DNA of 64,000 nucleotides from Sclerodactyla briareus (GCA_026419785.1 JAODTK010000433.1:248001-312000); one strand, 5' to 3'. Positions 1 through 12,860 are shown, counted from the first letter of the stretch. Translations and numbers: made by a program. The notes: generated from the letters alone by a model not told the origin.

Positions 1-239
1 TATCGTTGGTATGAATACTAAGGCAGGGATCGTGTATCGCTAAGGTTATAGCAATGGTTGGTAGTCACACCGTTTACCAAATAAATAGTTCCTAACCAAT
101 TGTTCACACTGTGACTCACGATATCATATCTAATTAGCAGTTGAAATAATTATATCAATCACATAGCTTTTGTCGGTATCCGCCGCATATGGAGAACGAT
201 TCTTGTAATTGCTAAAATGTATTAGATATATTAGATGAA

Positions 240-1060
240 GGGGCTTGTTTAAGAGGCTCGGCAACGTAGAGGAATGTGTGGGTTGAACGCAGGTTCGTTC
301 TTGCCTTGATCTCTCGAGTCAATAGTATTAATGGCCTCCAACAGCAAGGGACACTGTCATTTAGTTGAGTTCGAGGATTTCACCAGAAAACCAGAACTTG
401 CGGAAGTCGTGTACACTACTGTGAAACCTTAGAGCTGTTACATGCTCGTAGTTCCTGCTGTAAGCTAAGTATTACTCTCTATGAGACAAGTGAATTTATA
501 TTTCGTGAGAGTCATTTGTGGTATAAAATAACATCAGGGCATTAGATGGACAGGAATGATTGATAAAGCCTCCTAAGCTATTCATGTCATCACAATCCCC
601 TTTCGACTTTATTTCGAATTTAACAAGACATTTAGGTCAATGAAGTGAGGCCTATACTCCGAGAGTCAGTCAAAGCAAAGCAACTCTCGTCGCCGGAATA
701 GTAATAAGCGAGTATATAGCTGAGTGTTCCGTGTTGATAGAGCGAAAAATCGTCTTTAATTTTGTTTGCACTCACGTTAATGATCTGTCACTGTAACGGT
801 ACACTTTTGACTGAAAGTAACGAGGATATTTTCAACCGTTGGTATTTTATGTTTTTTTTTTTTTTGAGTGAAGGCCAGGAGAAAGAAGGGCATACAGGGG
901 ACACAGGGGACACAGCGAAAGAGTTAGGTTGAAGGTAACTTAAATATTAAAAAACAGAAAATCGAACAAGTGTCACTGAATCCTGCCACATACGTCGCAC
1001 AATAGCTATTCGTATACGCAAATCGATCTGTACTAAAAACGAAGGAAGGTGATGTTCAAT
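240..1060. repeat. Diverged ~0.8 kb interspersed repeat, copy A
   Basis: This stretch shares an ordered series of short matches with 8760-9520 and 10100-10880. Shared blocks include a GACACTGTCATT/GAACACTGTCATT segment, a CGAGAGTCAG block, a TATATAGC block and a GTCACTGA..CC..CCACAT block near the right end. The matches come in the same order with similar spacing but are strongly diverged, so the copies are old. A 14-base T run begins at 843. The TATA-like segment near the middle would suit an LTR or a promoter-bearing repeat, but no coding part was recognised. Boundaries are approximate. Confidence 0.5.
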
Positions 1061-1123
1061 TTAATAAGGGTTCTAATAATGAGAGCGAAAAAGACACGTA
1101 GGAAACTAGCAATGGTTGTCCCT

Positions 1124-1146
1124 GGGGGGGGGGGGTGGGGGGGGGG
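1124..1146. repeat. G-homopolymer tract
   Basis: Twelve G, one T, then ten G. A tract of this type can fold as a G-quadruplex and is a likely place for sequencing length errors. No gene is associated with it. Confidence 0.9.
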
Positions 1147-1785
1147 TATGTAGATGTCTCGACAAGGAAAGAGCCGTCATATACCAGCCAGTTCATACTC
1201 GGGAACAAAAAATGGGGGTAAAAAAAAACACATGGGGCAACAGATATTGGTCCTCAGTGCCAACGGTAGTGGAGATTTATCTTCATGATTGGGTTGTCTG
1301 AACTCCCCGGTATCCCCAACTAGCTGTAGAGGGGCCACCTCTCCACTTATGGGACATGTTGTCTTCATGGCGCAACAATATTTGAGTGGTGACCCCATTC
1401 TCGCAGTGAAAAATCATCGTAAACATTGTCAGCGAAAGCTGATAAAATACATTTCCCAAGTTGAAGGATTCATAAGGACCAATGCAATTCATTACTGTAA
1501 CGCGCTCCCGTCAAGACATTAGTGTGGGAAGAGTCGAGACGCATCGGTCCCGTGAATGTGAGAGCCACCTGAAACCTTAAGACCAATCTGCGAGCAGAAT
1601 TAATCACGGAATGTCAAATGAGGACGAAAGAAGAAATTAGTGACGGGTCGGGGGCCTGGGGGGTTGGGGAGGTGGACCCAAATGACATTATAGGAAACAT
1701 CTCTCAACCACGGATTGTATTGCACAAACGTAGAGAGATACACTGGCAACAGCAGGACCATAATGGCACATGCTGAGGCAGCCGG

Positions 1786-2190
1786 ACTGACTACCAGGCG
1801 GATTACTCAGTCGGTAGAGCTCCGACTGCAAATTAGTGATTGTGAGTGCGGAGCCCATGGAAGCCCGACAGACTTCCCACAGTGCTGTTGACAGGCATGT
1901 TCTCCTGAAATGTCCCACGCCACCAACGGTCGAAGTGGGTACCTTGTGAGGTGATTTGAAGAGTAGCGAGCGCCCTATGTGGCAGCCCTATTGGGAAGTC
2001 CCCCTGGAAACACGATGAAGTGACGTACTGGAATTGTGGACGGGAGAGAACAAGCAAGATGTGGTGCTCTAAGAGCACGGGCTGTGACAAGTCACGAATA
2101 ATCGGGGTAAGATCTGTTGAAAGAGCTTTGAGCATGGTTCTTCGAACTTGAAAAAACCGCGCTATAAAGAACGAGATGTCATTACATAAC
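1786..2190 (+). mobile_element. tRNA-derived SINE, family 1, plus-strand copy
   Basis: The head carries a tRNA-like A box (GGATTACTCAGTCGGTAGAG), an anticodon-like loop GACTGCAAA, and a degraded B box near 1838. The body continues to about 2190 and ends in a segment around GAGCTTTGAGCATGG followed by GCGCTATAAAG. The same head and body order is present on the minus strand at 22570-22900, 46555-46910 and 59165-59580. The GCA triplet in the anticodon position suggests descent from a Cys tRNA, which is inference. The copy is non-autonomous and has no ORF. Ends are approximate. Confidence 0.7.
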
Positions 2191-2199
2191 TATACCAGG

Positions 2200-5100
2200 A
2201 GCAGGGCATCCAAACTGCTTGGGGGCGTCAACAGGTCCAGAAAGAACTACACGGAACGAAGACATCCCTCCACGTGACACCAAACATGTTTTTTTAAGGA
2301 AGGAAAAAATGGGTGGGGGGGGGGCGGTTGCCAGGAATGTATAACTCGAGGGGGGCACTTATGGTGCGGACTGAAACAAGTTTACCATGGCCAGGGGTAT
2401 AATGGCCTTCAGCGCTTCGAGACTGTACTACGTATGGTATGCAAGAGCCGATTAAAAGCGGTACACATGCATTATTATTATGCTACTTTCATCTTTGCAC
2501 GATTATGCTACGAGTGCTCTGTTATTATACGCAGAAGAACAACCGGGCATGAAGGAATTGCTGAACCCATCAGTCTAAAAGCTGAATGTTAAGGCTAAGG
2601 GTTTCCTTCTCTCATGCTCTATAAAACCACCCCCCCCCCCCCCCCCCTTGGCCTTCTATTCTTAATTCCTTTTTTTACTGATTCAAAACCTTCCGCTCCA
2701 TTTCGATACTTTCTGTAAGGCGGTTTCAACTCTCCCACCTTGTGTTGTTTACAATCGCTTCGACGATCTCATCTCTGGGTTCATGAGTGATTTTGCTCTC
2801 TCTACTCTCTCTGTTTTTTTGTGAATAATTGTGAATCTCGCTACGTTCCAGGATCCTTTGTGATACTCATCAACTGAATAATAGGATATAGCAATAAGTG
2901 GAGTTCGGTTCGGTTCCGAGGGGCACCTAATGTAAATGATACTTGTCGTGACGGAAATGAATTTGATGCGGATGAGAGAGTGTGTGGTGATGAGATCGTG
3001 ATTTACGTTGGGCCGATGTCTCTATTTTAGTTGTAGCGGAATTCACCATGATGCTAATGCATTGAAAGTCTAATCGTAGTGCAGCATATAAGTCTGCATC
3101 ATTTGAGAAATACCAAAGGTGTTTTTAAAGTTCGCACACCTGTCATGGCTTGGGCTGTTAATGTTGGAGTGCCTATAGCAACAAAACATTTCCGTGCATG
3201 AAGATTCAGCGAAGAAAAGCTGAAGTTATAAAGTGTCGAGGTAATCAAACAGTGGAAAACAAAAATAATGGAACAGGTCATAACTTCAGAAACGCAAGGG
3301 TTCCGTATACTCATGACAACGTATTCTTTGTGGATCAAAATTATCTCCGATTGTTTTCATGTCCGTTTATTTCCTGTGAATTTAACATGATGAATACTGA
3401 ATAAAATCCGATAGCTATCGAGCTCAAAGGTTAACGGCCCAGTGAGGCGGGCAATACTGTACTGTGTAGAATAATCAACTTAGATGTATGACCACCACAA
3501 CCTGGCCGGAAGACAGCTTGGGAAATGGCATCTTAGTGTACATGCATGTTCTTATCATTTCAATGTAATAAAGTAAAAAAACTGATATGATAAAAATAGG
3601 CCACATCTATCCTGGAATGTGGTTATGGTTAAGTCTATGCCTTTATACAGGACGGTTAGGGTAAGGAAATGCCTATTGTTAGGAAATAAAGGAATTAATT
3701 GCAAAATAAAGAATAAAGTTCATTTACTGGGATAAATAATGAACAAGTACCACCAACCTTAAGAGTGTAGCTGCTCTATCATCCACTATGTTCACAAATA
3801 AGTATCCGGTGAAAACTCCATGTATATTCCCGTATTTCGGTACTTCGACTCATTGTGCATTGGAATGACAAGTTTGCCATTTTGCGTTCACAATAGTACC
3901 AATTCTCTTGCAAACCTATCGATGTTGTAAATTTCGTGGAAAAGGTGCAAATTAGTCGGTAACGACTTCGGCATATACTGTGCGCAAAGTGTGATCAGTG
4001 AGAGACTCACACCTTCACTGCATCCTACCGAGTTGGAACCTAAGCGCATATACAGGTGAGGAGTTCTGAGCAACGTGACGAACGAACGGAGAGAAATGGA
4101 GAATGTAGGGAGCATAAATATACAATAATAACCTCATATAGTAATACTTGCCACAATGATCTAGTTCCCGTATTAATAATACCTGGGGAGTATATCATAC
4201 CAAGGGGTAAACATGCATTTATAGATTAATATATACGCGGAAGGGGGTTATAAGATTAATAAAAGAATATGATAATAGTTATAAGCCCTGGAAGGTTTCT
4301 GGAGTAAATAACACTAAGCTGATGAAACGAATGAGAACGACGAGAGGAGAAACGGGAGGTTAGAGACTCGACAATCTGATAATTACATCCTTTTGGGAAT
4401 ACCGGACCAATGAATATCCCGGGTTAGGTTCTGACGTCGATGGAGTTAAGGAAAACCCGTTCGTACATTTACAGCAGCAGGGTAACCACCGTGCATTTCA
4501 GTTATACCGCTGGGTAGTAGTAATAGTTAAGATAAAAGTGTTTGGTAGCCAGTCTCGATCAACAGTCACATGACTACTAGGTTATACATGGGCCCAAAGC
4601 AATATGTAAATCAATAGCCAATTAGTGCGAGTATAATAACTGGCTGACACGTAGTATAGAAGTTTTTTTGCCTGCCGCCGTTTAGTGGCAAACCAATCCG
4701 GGCATATTTTGTTATCCCGGAATAGAAAACCCGCCTATACGCCGTTGAAAACAAGCACGGTGTATAAATATGAAACGACTTGTTGCCTGACTTTATTTAT
4801 AATATCGGCAAAAAACCTTGGTTAAGTACCGGAATAGTAAGCCGTAGCTATTTACCTATTAACTTATCAATGCCTAAATAGGGTCGGAAGTAGCCCACCC
4901 ATCGAGTGAAGAGTCGAGTAACCGTAGTGTAGGCTGTAATCATTCGCAGCAGCTAGTCTGCTAGTACTGTATTATCACTGGTGGTCGAAGAACGGCTGTG
5001 TGAGGAAAGGTGTCCTCTCCACACGGTGATCACTACGTATACTGGTTGTGATCACCGTATAACCTCCTTTCGTTACGGAGAGAGCGTGACGTAATAGTAA

Positions 5101-6870
5101 GAATAACTGAAAGCGATGGGCGGTAAATTGAACTTATAGTGTATGTATATCGGTACGGGGCTACGATGTGAAACATCATGTACCAGCTACCCTACATCTA
5201 TCGTCGTTAAACAATGTTTTAGCTTTCACTTCCATTTTGACTGACGGAAAAAAACTTGTATACCAGAAAAAATGTACAGTGGTGCAGCAAAAAGTACAAG
5301 CAATTCAAAACCGATTCTTCCAATAAATATCCAACGTCTTCTACTGATCCAAATAATTTTGACTGTAATGAACAGAGCTGGAAGGGTAAGCCTAGGGATT
5401 GTTAATAAACCCTGTAGACATTTGAGGATATGCGGCTTTCCAGAATGACTTCAATACTTGTGCAGACAAGAATTCCGCATTGCGCTATAACCCATTAGAT
5501 GCCCCGTCAGAGATATCACTGCCCACGATTTAATCGCAGGTCTTCGACAATACAAGTGTTGTGTAAACCCTGTTAAAACAGCATACTCGTGAGAAAGCTG
5601 TAGTGCGTGTACCCTGGTCGCACAGCAGGCCATTGGGACATGTATATTACGCACCATTTCACTAAAAACCGTTAGGGTTCGATCCAAGGGCTAAGATCTG
5701 GTCAATGGATAATTTCACGGGTGCCACCCTTTCTTTGTTGGAGAAATGTTTCGATGCAGCTCATCATGGATGTCCGTCGCCGAAACTAAAGGTCTTGAAT
5801 CGATGGTGTTATGTGGTTCCGGGCGTGGCTTTCTGATTAGAGAGCATGAGTCGCTGTATTCGTCAGAGCAGAGAACAAATCTGGAAACGTCACCTTTTCT
5901 ATGTATTGCTTGATGCTGGAAGGAGTTTCACTGCTATAGGTAATTCCCCTTCTGTTCAAAAAGGGTGAGAGACTGGCGGAGAAGTATCAGTGACGATTTG
6001 CAGCAGACATTCTGAGTTGGACTTCCAGCAGTCACCGGACGTTCTCCCCTTGGTGACTGATATTTGTAGTTGCAATAGGGCAAAATATCACAGTAGCGGA
6101 TACAGATGGGGTCCAGGCGGTTCGGACCCACTTTTTGGTTCAGAGCTTTTCGAAACACTGACGCATTCTACCAATAATGTGGATGTGGACGGAGGGGGGG
6201 GGGGGGAGTAGTAGGAAGCCCCCTCTCCGTTTCCCCGCTAGTGAGGTGGCGTATGCGAGGAGGCGATGCGGAGGCAGTATGCGAAGTGCTTTCGTAAGTT
6301 TCAGGAAATAACGAGCCGATTTCTTGACTTTTCGATTTGGAATACGAAACCACTATTTTCATCTATTCAGTGAACGTTTTGCAGCTGTTATCAATAAAAT
6401 ATTCATTATATGTCTCGACCTCAAAAACCTGCTACGCCAATGCTTTTGGGACACGGTCATTTTTAAAGTTCGTCATATCTACGCCGGCTCCCATGATTGA
6501 ACTGAAAGTGGGCCGTTACTCAGAATCGTGCATGGCATCATTGGATCACTAATTATGAATAATTTCAACAAATGTGCACATGCTGAATTTCTCTAACTTC
6601 AAACAACAAAAAAGGCCCATTTTTGGTATTTGTATGCCTATCCTGACATTAAAAAGTGTGTTAAAGTGTTCCGCTCATTTATATGAGAGAATCCGAAACC
6701 AAAGCGATTTCGCATTACCAATATATCATTAACATAAATACGGCGTTGTATTTAGTTTCTAAAGTTTCCAGCGGAACGCCCAAGTATGCCGACCCAAATG
6801 TATAAGTATAATCCATAAGTCCTTTGCCACAGATTTGCAGGGGCTGATCAAAGCCATGGAGAAGGGAAGG
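2200..6870. other. Non-coding stretch, no gene recognised
   Basis: Only short chance ORFs are present and none resembles a known domain. An 18-base C run lies at 2630-2647 and a G-rich run at 6191-6206. A short perfect inverted repeat sits near 5026-5062. No exon of the downstream receptor was recognised, although the N-terminal exons of that gene are still unaccounted for. Confidence 0.6.
5026..5062. repeat. Perfect 11-bp inverted repeat
   Basis: The arms ACGGTGATCAC and GTGATCACCGT are separated by about 14 bases and could form a hairpin. The flanks add weaker complementarity. No function or element boundary is evident. Confidence 0.6.
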
Positions 6871-6879
6871 TGGCTTCAT

Positions 6880-7195
6880 TTTAGGGCCTACATATCAAAT
6901 GCGCTCTACATACATTACCCCGGTCATAGGCACCATAGCGAGGCACACAATTCGCGTCAGTGATGCCTGAAGTCCGCACCCATACCAGGTCTACTTCGCG
7001 TGGGTCCCTGCAGAACTTGTACCTGAATAATGAGAAGTAGTAGAAGGTATCGCCCATACCTAATCGTGCAAAGAAAAAAATCGTTCTAGCTTCGCCGGGA
7101 TTCGCACTCGCAATCCTTCGATTACTCATTAAACCAGCGAACAGCCCGGACCCCTACCGATCTTCTCATTAACCATACAGTGCTACTAAAGCCCA
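6880..7195 (-). mobile_element. tRNA-derived SINE, family 2, minus strand
   Basis: Read on the minus strand, the head near 7190-7085 resembles the 3' half of a tRNA, with a B-box-like GTGCGAATCCCGG at the T-arm position and a GTCCGGGCTG segment upstream. The body continues toward 6880 and ends in a GTAGAGCGCATTTGATATG segment. Many animal tRNA SINEs end in a similar AGCGC-type motif. The head differs from family 1, so this is probably a different lineage. The minus-strand open frames here are by-products of the repeat. Ends are approximate. Confidence 0.5.
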
Positions 7196-7199
7196 TCGT

Positions 7200-8759
7200 T
7201 TTGGCGAATTTGTTGACACGACTGGTAGCCGGAAGATGGCTCTCTGGAACATGCTTCTCCCGGATGAAATAGAAAACAATTTTCCGAGAGAATTCCCGTT
7301 GGGATGAAAATTTCTGGAACATATAATCCCGATGTGTAGATAATTTGGGACCACGTTGAAAGGCTCGGGAAGCTCCGTTTCTGCAATCTGGGGACAAAAC
7401 AAAAAAGCTACGTGCCAACCGAAGGTGGCGCTCCATTTGAAACGCTATGGGTTTGGACCCCTCCCTCTCGAAAATTCTGCATCGGCCCTGTATCATGTAG
7501 TATACTTGTAAATTGGCGGTCGATTTTTATAAACCTCGTTCGGTTGGCTTACTTGCCCTCAACTCTCGGAAAGCGTTGTATAAATGATGCTCTAAAATAC
7601 TTTTATTGTGCCATCGAAGAAGGGCGCAATCGATCAGAAAGTGTCGTGATGTCAAGAAACTTCAAATCATACATACAATCGGGGTCTATGTTGCTGTTAG
7701 AGTCGCATTAGTTATAGGGTCGTCTATGACAAATATTTAGTCCTTGCCATTTCTGACTAAACTAAAACTTCAAATAGATTTGATTGCTTTTTCGGCTACA
7801 GTGGAAGCAATCTGTAACTATTCATCAGTCATGTAGAGTACAGTAATAAAATGTAGCACTCACTGGTCAAAGCAAAGAATCGTGATAAATCAGAACAACC
7901 GCATTACGTGCGGCTGGAGAAAAAACAGCATAAACGGCAGGTGTGATTAAGGTCACATAGCACCACTGCTGAGATCGAATTGTATTGGTGTAAATTACAG
8001 TTCGGCGGTGCGTTTGTGACATCGTATGGTATGTCTGAGAATATTGTTACATAACTCAGGCCAACAATACAAGGTACTTGTGTAGATTAATCGCGATGGG
8101 TACTTAAGAAGATGAGGTCGCCATAATTCTACTGACAAACGGAAGCTAAATGTAGCACGCTACTATCGACGTACCTTGCAAAAGAGTTGAATGCATCCAT
8201 GCTGTGACACGAGGTGATAGGAAGGAGTTGCCTGCTGAATTGCTTGATGAGGTCAGTTTGATCAATTTTCACTACGTGACATTGTAAAAGAAGGAATAGC
8301 GGTTGTTGAATGGCTGGATGGCTGAATACCCTGAATGTTTCGCTGACATACATACTCTGGGAGTATAGTAAACATAGCAGCATGGGCCCTCCTAGCTTTC
8401 GTCAGGAACATTTACTCGTATGTACATTTGCTCAGATAGCCGGACAAACTAAAGAAAGGTGTTTCAGCATGCTTACTGGCCTTCAACTAACTTTAACGTG
8501 GGTTCAAACAAATTTTGAACAATATTATCATACGTATGTCCACGGTTCGAAATTAGTTGTCGTGGGCTTCATTATCTTTGTCACCATTATCGTTATAGGA
8601 ATCCAAGAGCGGCGAACACTGTCATTGATTTGCGGGAATCAAACTTAACCTCCGTGTATCATCAAACACCGTGTTTTGTTCCTCCGTTGAGCTTTGCACA
8701 CCACCAACTTGCCAACAGACTTTGGACCAGCTGTATATGCCCTCGGCTACACATATAAG
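7200..8759. other. Stretch without a recognised gene
   Basis: The longest plus-strand open frame, 8310-8645 (112 codons), contains the hydrophobic run LVVVGFIIFVTIIVIGI followed by basic residues, which looks like one membrane helix. I could not match it to a family. It is not flanked by clear splice sites and is probably chance. No other support for coding was seen. Confidence 0.5.
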
Positions 8760-9520
8760 CTACGTAGCGTAGTTTCCTTGATGGCGCGGGTGACAATAGA
8801 CACCTCAGTTAAATTATTATTGCCACTGTTTCAGAAGTGTCATGGTAGTCAATGGTGAATAAAATGACACTCGGTCATTAGATACGCAGGAAGAATTTGC
8901 AAATCATTTTAATTACCCCCTGTGACCACTGTGACTGCGCCCCCGCCAAACTTCGATATGCCGTCGTATGCTGTTAAAATCGTTCATGCCCCGGCTAGGT
9001 GCGGTGCTTAATCTGTTTATGATATCATAATCCACGACATTGATTCGATAAGTAGCAAGGAATTCAGGTCAATAAATGGGACATGGGAATTTGAAACCAA
9101 TGCTGCGAGAGTCAGAGCCAGGAAAATCCAAACTGTCGGCGTTGGGATATAATTGGGCGCTTGTATATATAGCCGAGCACTGCGTATGATCAAACGAGAA
9201 GTAGTCTCCCAAATCTGTTTTCCCTTCCGCTAATAATTCGTCAGCGGAAAGTACACTGTTGACTCAACGGAACAGGGCGAAAAACGCTAACCATCTGATC
9301 AGTAATAACCGATATGACACAAATTGACATAGCAGACAGCGTGACACAGGAACACTATAAATGGATGTAATCATGTACCTTTGATTATACACGCTATTCA
9401 AGCAAGTGTCACTGATACCCGCCACATCAATTTTCTACTGTTATCCGAAACGCACACGCGATACAGGAATCAAAAGCTGACGAGAAAAGGTAATGTTTAA
9501 TGGTGATAGTGAATTCGATT
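8760..9520. repeat. Diverged ~0.8 kb interspersed repeat, copy B
   Basis: This is the second copy of the repeat at 240-1060. It shows the GCGAGAGTCAGAGCC block near 9106, the GTATATATAGCCGAGCACTG block near 9160, GTACACTGTTGACTCAACGG near 9251, and AAGTGTCACTGATACCCGCC near 9404, in the same order as copies A and C. No coding sequence was seen. Confidence 0.5.
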
Positions 9521-10099
9521 GATAAAGCAGCATCACTCATTGGGCCTGATGTTCTGAGATCCGTACAAGGCTGATCCAGTGAACACAATGCTATATAGCC
9601 ATGGCTTTCTAGTCGGTTCCTATACTATGGAACTAGGGAACACTGCAGGAATTGAGTGGTGATATCAAAATCATTACAAAGTTAGTCCCGCATTCTTGGA
9701 ATTTGTTAAAATAGCAGAAGCTGCGGAACGAATCTGTTCTGGGATCATTCCATTATAACTTTAGTATTACTGAGATATTGATCGTGCATTGCTAGGACTC
9801 TCCTTATTTGTCATATCTTTTCGCAACAGCTCTTTGTCTCAGGTAACCACCATTGTTCATACAGAACTTCCGCACTGTAACTTAGATAATTAGATAGTGG
9901 TTGTTGCTTTTTAGGAACCGGGAATGATTAAATCAAGTAAGACTAGCTGTCGAGATTAAGTAGATGTAGGATGAACATAATTCAATTCGCCTTCAAAACA
10001 AACGGCACAGCCACACAAATTAGAAATAATATTTTGTTGGATTCAGATAACTTAATATTCATAAATTGGATTTCCAGCAATACTATTGATAATGTGATT

Positions 10100-10880
10100 T
10101 TGTATTACTCGGCAACAGTTCGAGCTATTGACGTCGAGTTCCACGACTAAGATTATAGCTGCCTCGTACTCTCTCTTGAGAAGCATCTTGATCAGCCTTC
10201 AATGGCAGAGAACACTGTCATTCACGGTAGTTGATTTAGGAATTCCACCAGAACACTAGTTTCCGTTTGTCGGTAGTCTGTAACATTTCGCCCACTACTG
10301 TCAGTCCATGTCGCCCTGTTGCATCCACTTGATATAGAAACTAGCGTAGAATGAAACAGGTGGTCTTATTGACATAGTCAATGTTCCGTAGCATTTTCTC
10401 ATGACATGATATTGAAGTGTTCTAACTAATGCAGGCTCCTGTGACGGATCGCTACCATCAGTCTTTGAGGTGCCGCCTTTGTTCTTGCTAGGACCACTAC
10501 CGCCTCAGATAGGTGAGGCTGCCTAAGCCGGTTATGCTATTACAATCTTCTAGAACCAGTACGTTGAGGGCCAGTCATATGCAGAACCACGCAAAACTCC
10601 CAACTGTCGGCGATTGGATTCTAATGACATGTATACAGCTGGGCGCTTCAAGGGGTCGCGCTGGTCAAACGTGTATTTAATTCAGTTAACGATTTGTTAG
10701 CGTAAGTTTACACTATCGACTCAACCATCTTTTCAATTAATGACCAGATATGCCACGAATGGAAACTATAAGATAGATGAAGTTATGTACCCTTTGATAA
10801 ACAGGCTACTCGCAGCTGTTACTGATACCCGGCACATATCGCCACCATACGTCACAGCAGCAATGCTCACTGGTTTCGAC
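10100..10880. repeat. Diverged ~0.8 kb interspersed repeat, copy C
   Basis: This is the third copy. It shares AACACTGTCATTCACGGTAG near 10211 with copy A, and AACTGTCGGCGATTGGATTC near 10600 and the GCTGTTACTGATACCCGGCACAT region near 10815 with copy B. Copies B and C lie about 1.3 kb apart in the same orientation, so paired LTRs or a tandem duplication are both possible. Neither can be shown here. Confidence 0.5.
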
Positions 10881-11198
10881 TGATTGAGGTGAAAAATAGG
10901 CCAGGCCAGTTTAAAAATCAGATCTTCTGATCAGTATATTAAGAAAATACAACCCGCGAACATAAATCTTCATCATCGACCATATTGTAAACTCCCAGAC
11001 CTGTGAATGTTTCCATTACGTAACGGTAAACCCCACCTTCCCGCAACTGCTGCTAACAAAAGAATTCGATGATCGAATGATCGAATTTCTGCGTTACAAT
11101 GATCTGGGTTCCGCTTACCAAGGTTCGCATTCCAGTTGATACAGTCTAGTGGAAATAAAGGTCTCCATTTTGCATTTAATAGTACCAGTTGGATATAA

Positions 11199-11437
11199 CT
11201 ATTATTATTATTATTCGATATTATTATTAATAATGCAGCAGTTGATGTAGTAGTAGTCGTAGTAGTAGTAGTAGTAGTAGTAGGTAGTAGTAGTAGTAGT
11301 AGTAGTAGTAAATATATTTGTTAGTAGTAGTAGTAGTATTAGTAGTAGTAGTAGTTAGTAGTAGTAGTAGTAAGTAGTAGTAGTAGTAGTAGTAAATATA
11401 TTTGTTAGTAGTAGTAGTAGTTAGTAGTAGTAGTAGT

Positions 11438-11484
<47 letters not shown>

Positions 11485-11513
11485 TAGTAGTAGTAGTAGT
11501 AGTAGTATTTGAT
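11199..11513. repeat. TAG/ATT trinucleotide microsatellite
   Basis: The tract begins with ATT repeats and passes into long TAG runs interrupted several times by the same AAATATATTTGTTAG spacer. The recurring spacer means the array has itself been duplicated. Its minus-strand Tyr/Leu/Thr-rich open frame is a by-product. It ends 134 bases before the first receptor exon found. Confidence 0.95.
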
Positions 11514-11647
11514 ATATTTGCTCGGTTGCCATACTAATTTTTATGTTCTCGAGCTATTGGAAGATCGACTAGTCCGAGATTGAACTAGCTTCTTCTTTCT
11601 ATGCCTTCCCTGTTCATTTCTTGTTTTTTCCTGCATTCATTTTACAG

Positions 11648-11785
11648 TGTCATCCAGGGATTGGTATCGATGCCCTTTACGACCAGCTCTATCGAAGACC
11701 ACCAATGATGATGTTCCTCGGTTGTTCCTGTTCTGAGGTTTCCAAGCGGGCGGCGATGATACTCCCATATTGGAACACAGTCATG
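11648..11785 (+). CDS. GABBR2-like: GABBR-like exon a: flytrap lobe 1 (start)
   Basis: Forty-six codons, phase 0 at both ends, bounded by acceptor TTTTACAG and donor GTAAGG. The peptide begins CHPGIGIDALYDQLY and continues through MMMFLGCSCSEVS to YWNTVM. It aligns with the lobe 1 stretch of GABA-B receptors that begins with a Cys shortly after the first helix, runs through the L(Y/D) repeat, and reaches the GCSS-type ligand loop and the MWNL-type strand. This exon has no frame break. The preceding exon, which should encode the first strand and helix of lobe 1, was not found in the upstream 11.6 kb. The assignment is firm because order, spacing and splice signals all fit the family. Confidence 0.9.
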
Positions 11786-12009
11786 GTAAGGCGCATTCAT
11801 TACAAGATGGCATACCCAAGACGTATCTCATAGCTTTTAGGAATCTTGATGAAGTCAGCAGTGGAATATATGCAGCCGTGACAGGTGTCCGATATATGTA
11901 TATATGCAGGTTTCATATGAAGTGCATGATTCTATTGTTTTGGGGTTAAACCATAGGTGATCCTTACGTACCCTGCGCTTGCCTTCGCCTAGTCGAACTA
12001 CATACCGGC

Positions 12010-12380
12010 TTTGGCGCTCAGAGACTCTCTGTTTGGCGCTCAGAGATCAACAGTTGGCACTCAGATAGTAACAGTTTGGTGCTCAGAGACTCTCTGGTTG
12101 GCGCTCAGAGACCAACAGTTTAACGCTCACATAGTAACAGTTTGGTGCTCAGAGACCAACAGTATTGCGCTCATTGACAACGATTTGTAGCTCAGAGACC
12201 AACAGTTTGGCGCTCTGATAACACCAGTTTGGTGCTCAGTTAGCAATAGTTTGGCGCTTCGGAGACCACACGTTTTGCGTCCCAGGAGATCAACAGTCGG
12301 CGCTAGAGACCAGCAGTTTGGCGTCCAGAGTCCAACAGTTGGGCGCTCAGAGTCCAACAGTTTTGCGCTCAAAGACCCCG
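12010..12380. repeat. 22-bp minisatellite in intron
   Basis: About sixteen degenerate copies of a roughly 22-base unit centred on TTTGGCGCTCAGAGACCAAC. Copies vary by small indels. The array lies 225 bases past exon a. The open frames over it on both strands are repeat by-products. Confidence 0.95.
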
Positions 12381-12544
12381 ACTCGTTTTCACTGGGGGTG
12401 TTGTTCCACGCCCTTACTAAATTCCAGCTGAAAAGTCACTCTAAAAAGACACTAAAATTTCAAAACATATAATTCTGCTTAAATGGTATAGCAAAAGGAT
12501 CATGCATGCCTGTGTGTATTCGTATGTGGTGTTGGCGCGCCCGG

Positions 12545-12860
12545 CCGCTGTGGGTGTGTGTCTCACCCCTTGTCAGCACGATCTTGCGAACGCAAACAGG
12601 TATCCAATTGGGCAAGTAGGCTGCTCATGTGGTGAGGATGGGCCCTAGGTTCACTGACAGATCAAGGTCATTCAAGGTCACGACGGAGAAAAGTAAAAAA
12701 AAAAAAAAAACCTTGTCAGCACGATATGTAATGACGGCAATTATCCATTAGGTTCATATTAGGTATGAGGGTTTGCACATATGGTGAGGATGAACCCCTA
12801 TGTTTTTTTTGTGAGATCAAGGTCATCGAAGGTCACCGTAGGGCAATCGTTATAAATCTT
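12545..12860. repeat. Two ~150-bp tandem units carrying AGGTCA pairs
   Basis: Each unit begins CTTGTCAGCACGAT, continues with a GGTGAGGATG segment, and ends in an AGGTCA direct repeat spaced by four bases (12665-12680 and 12820-12835). An A run separates the units. Units starting CTTGTCAGCACGAT are, from memory, common in marine invertebrate genomes. I cannot check that here. Confidence 0.8.

Noticed and set aside
7122..7496. 124-codon minus-strand frame
   Set aside because: It overlaps the tRNA-like head of a SINE and shows no domain.
11227..11532. 101-codon Tyr/Leu/Thr-rich minus-strand frame
   Set aside because: Translation of a TAG/CTA microsatellite.
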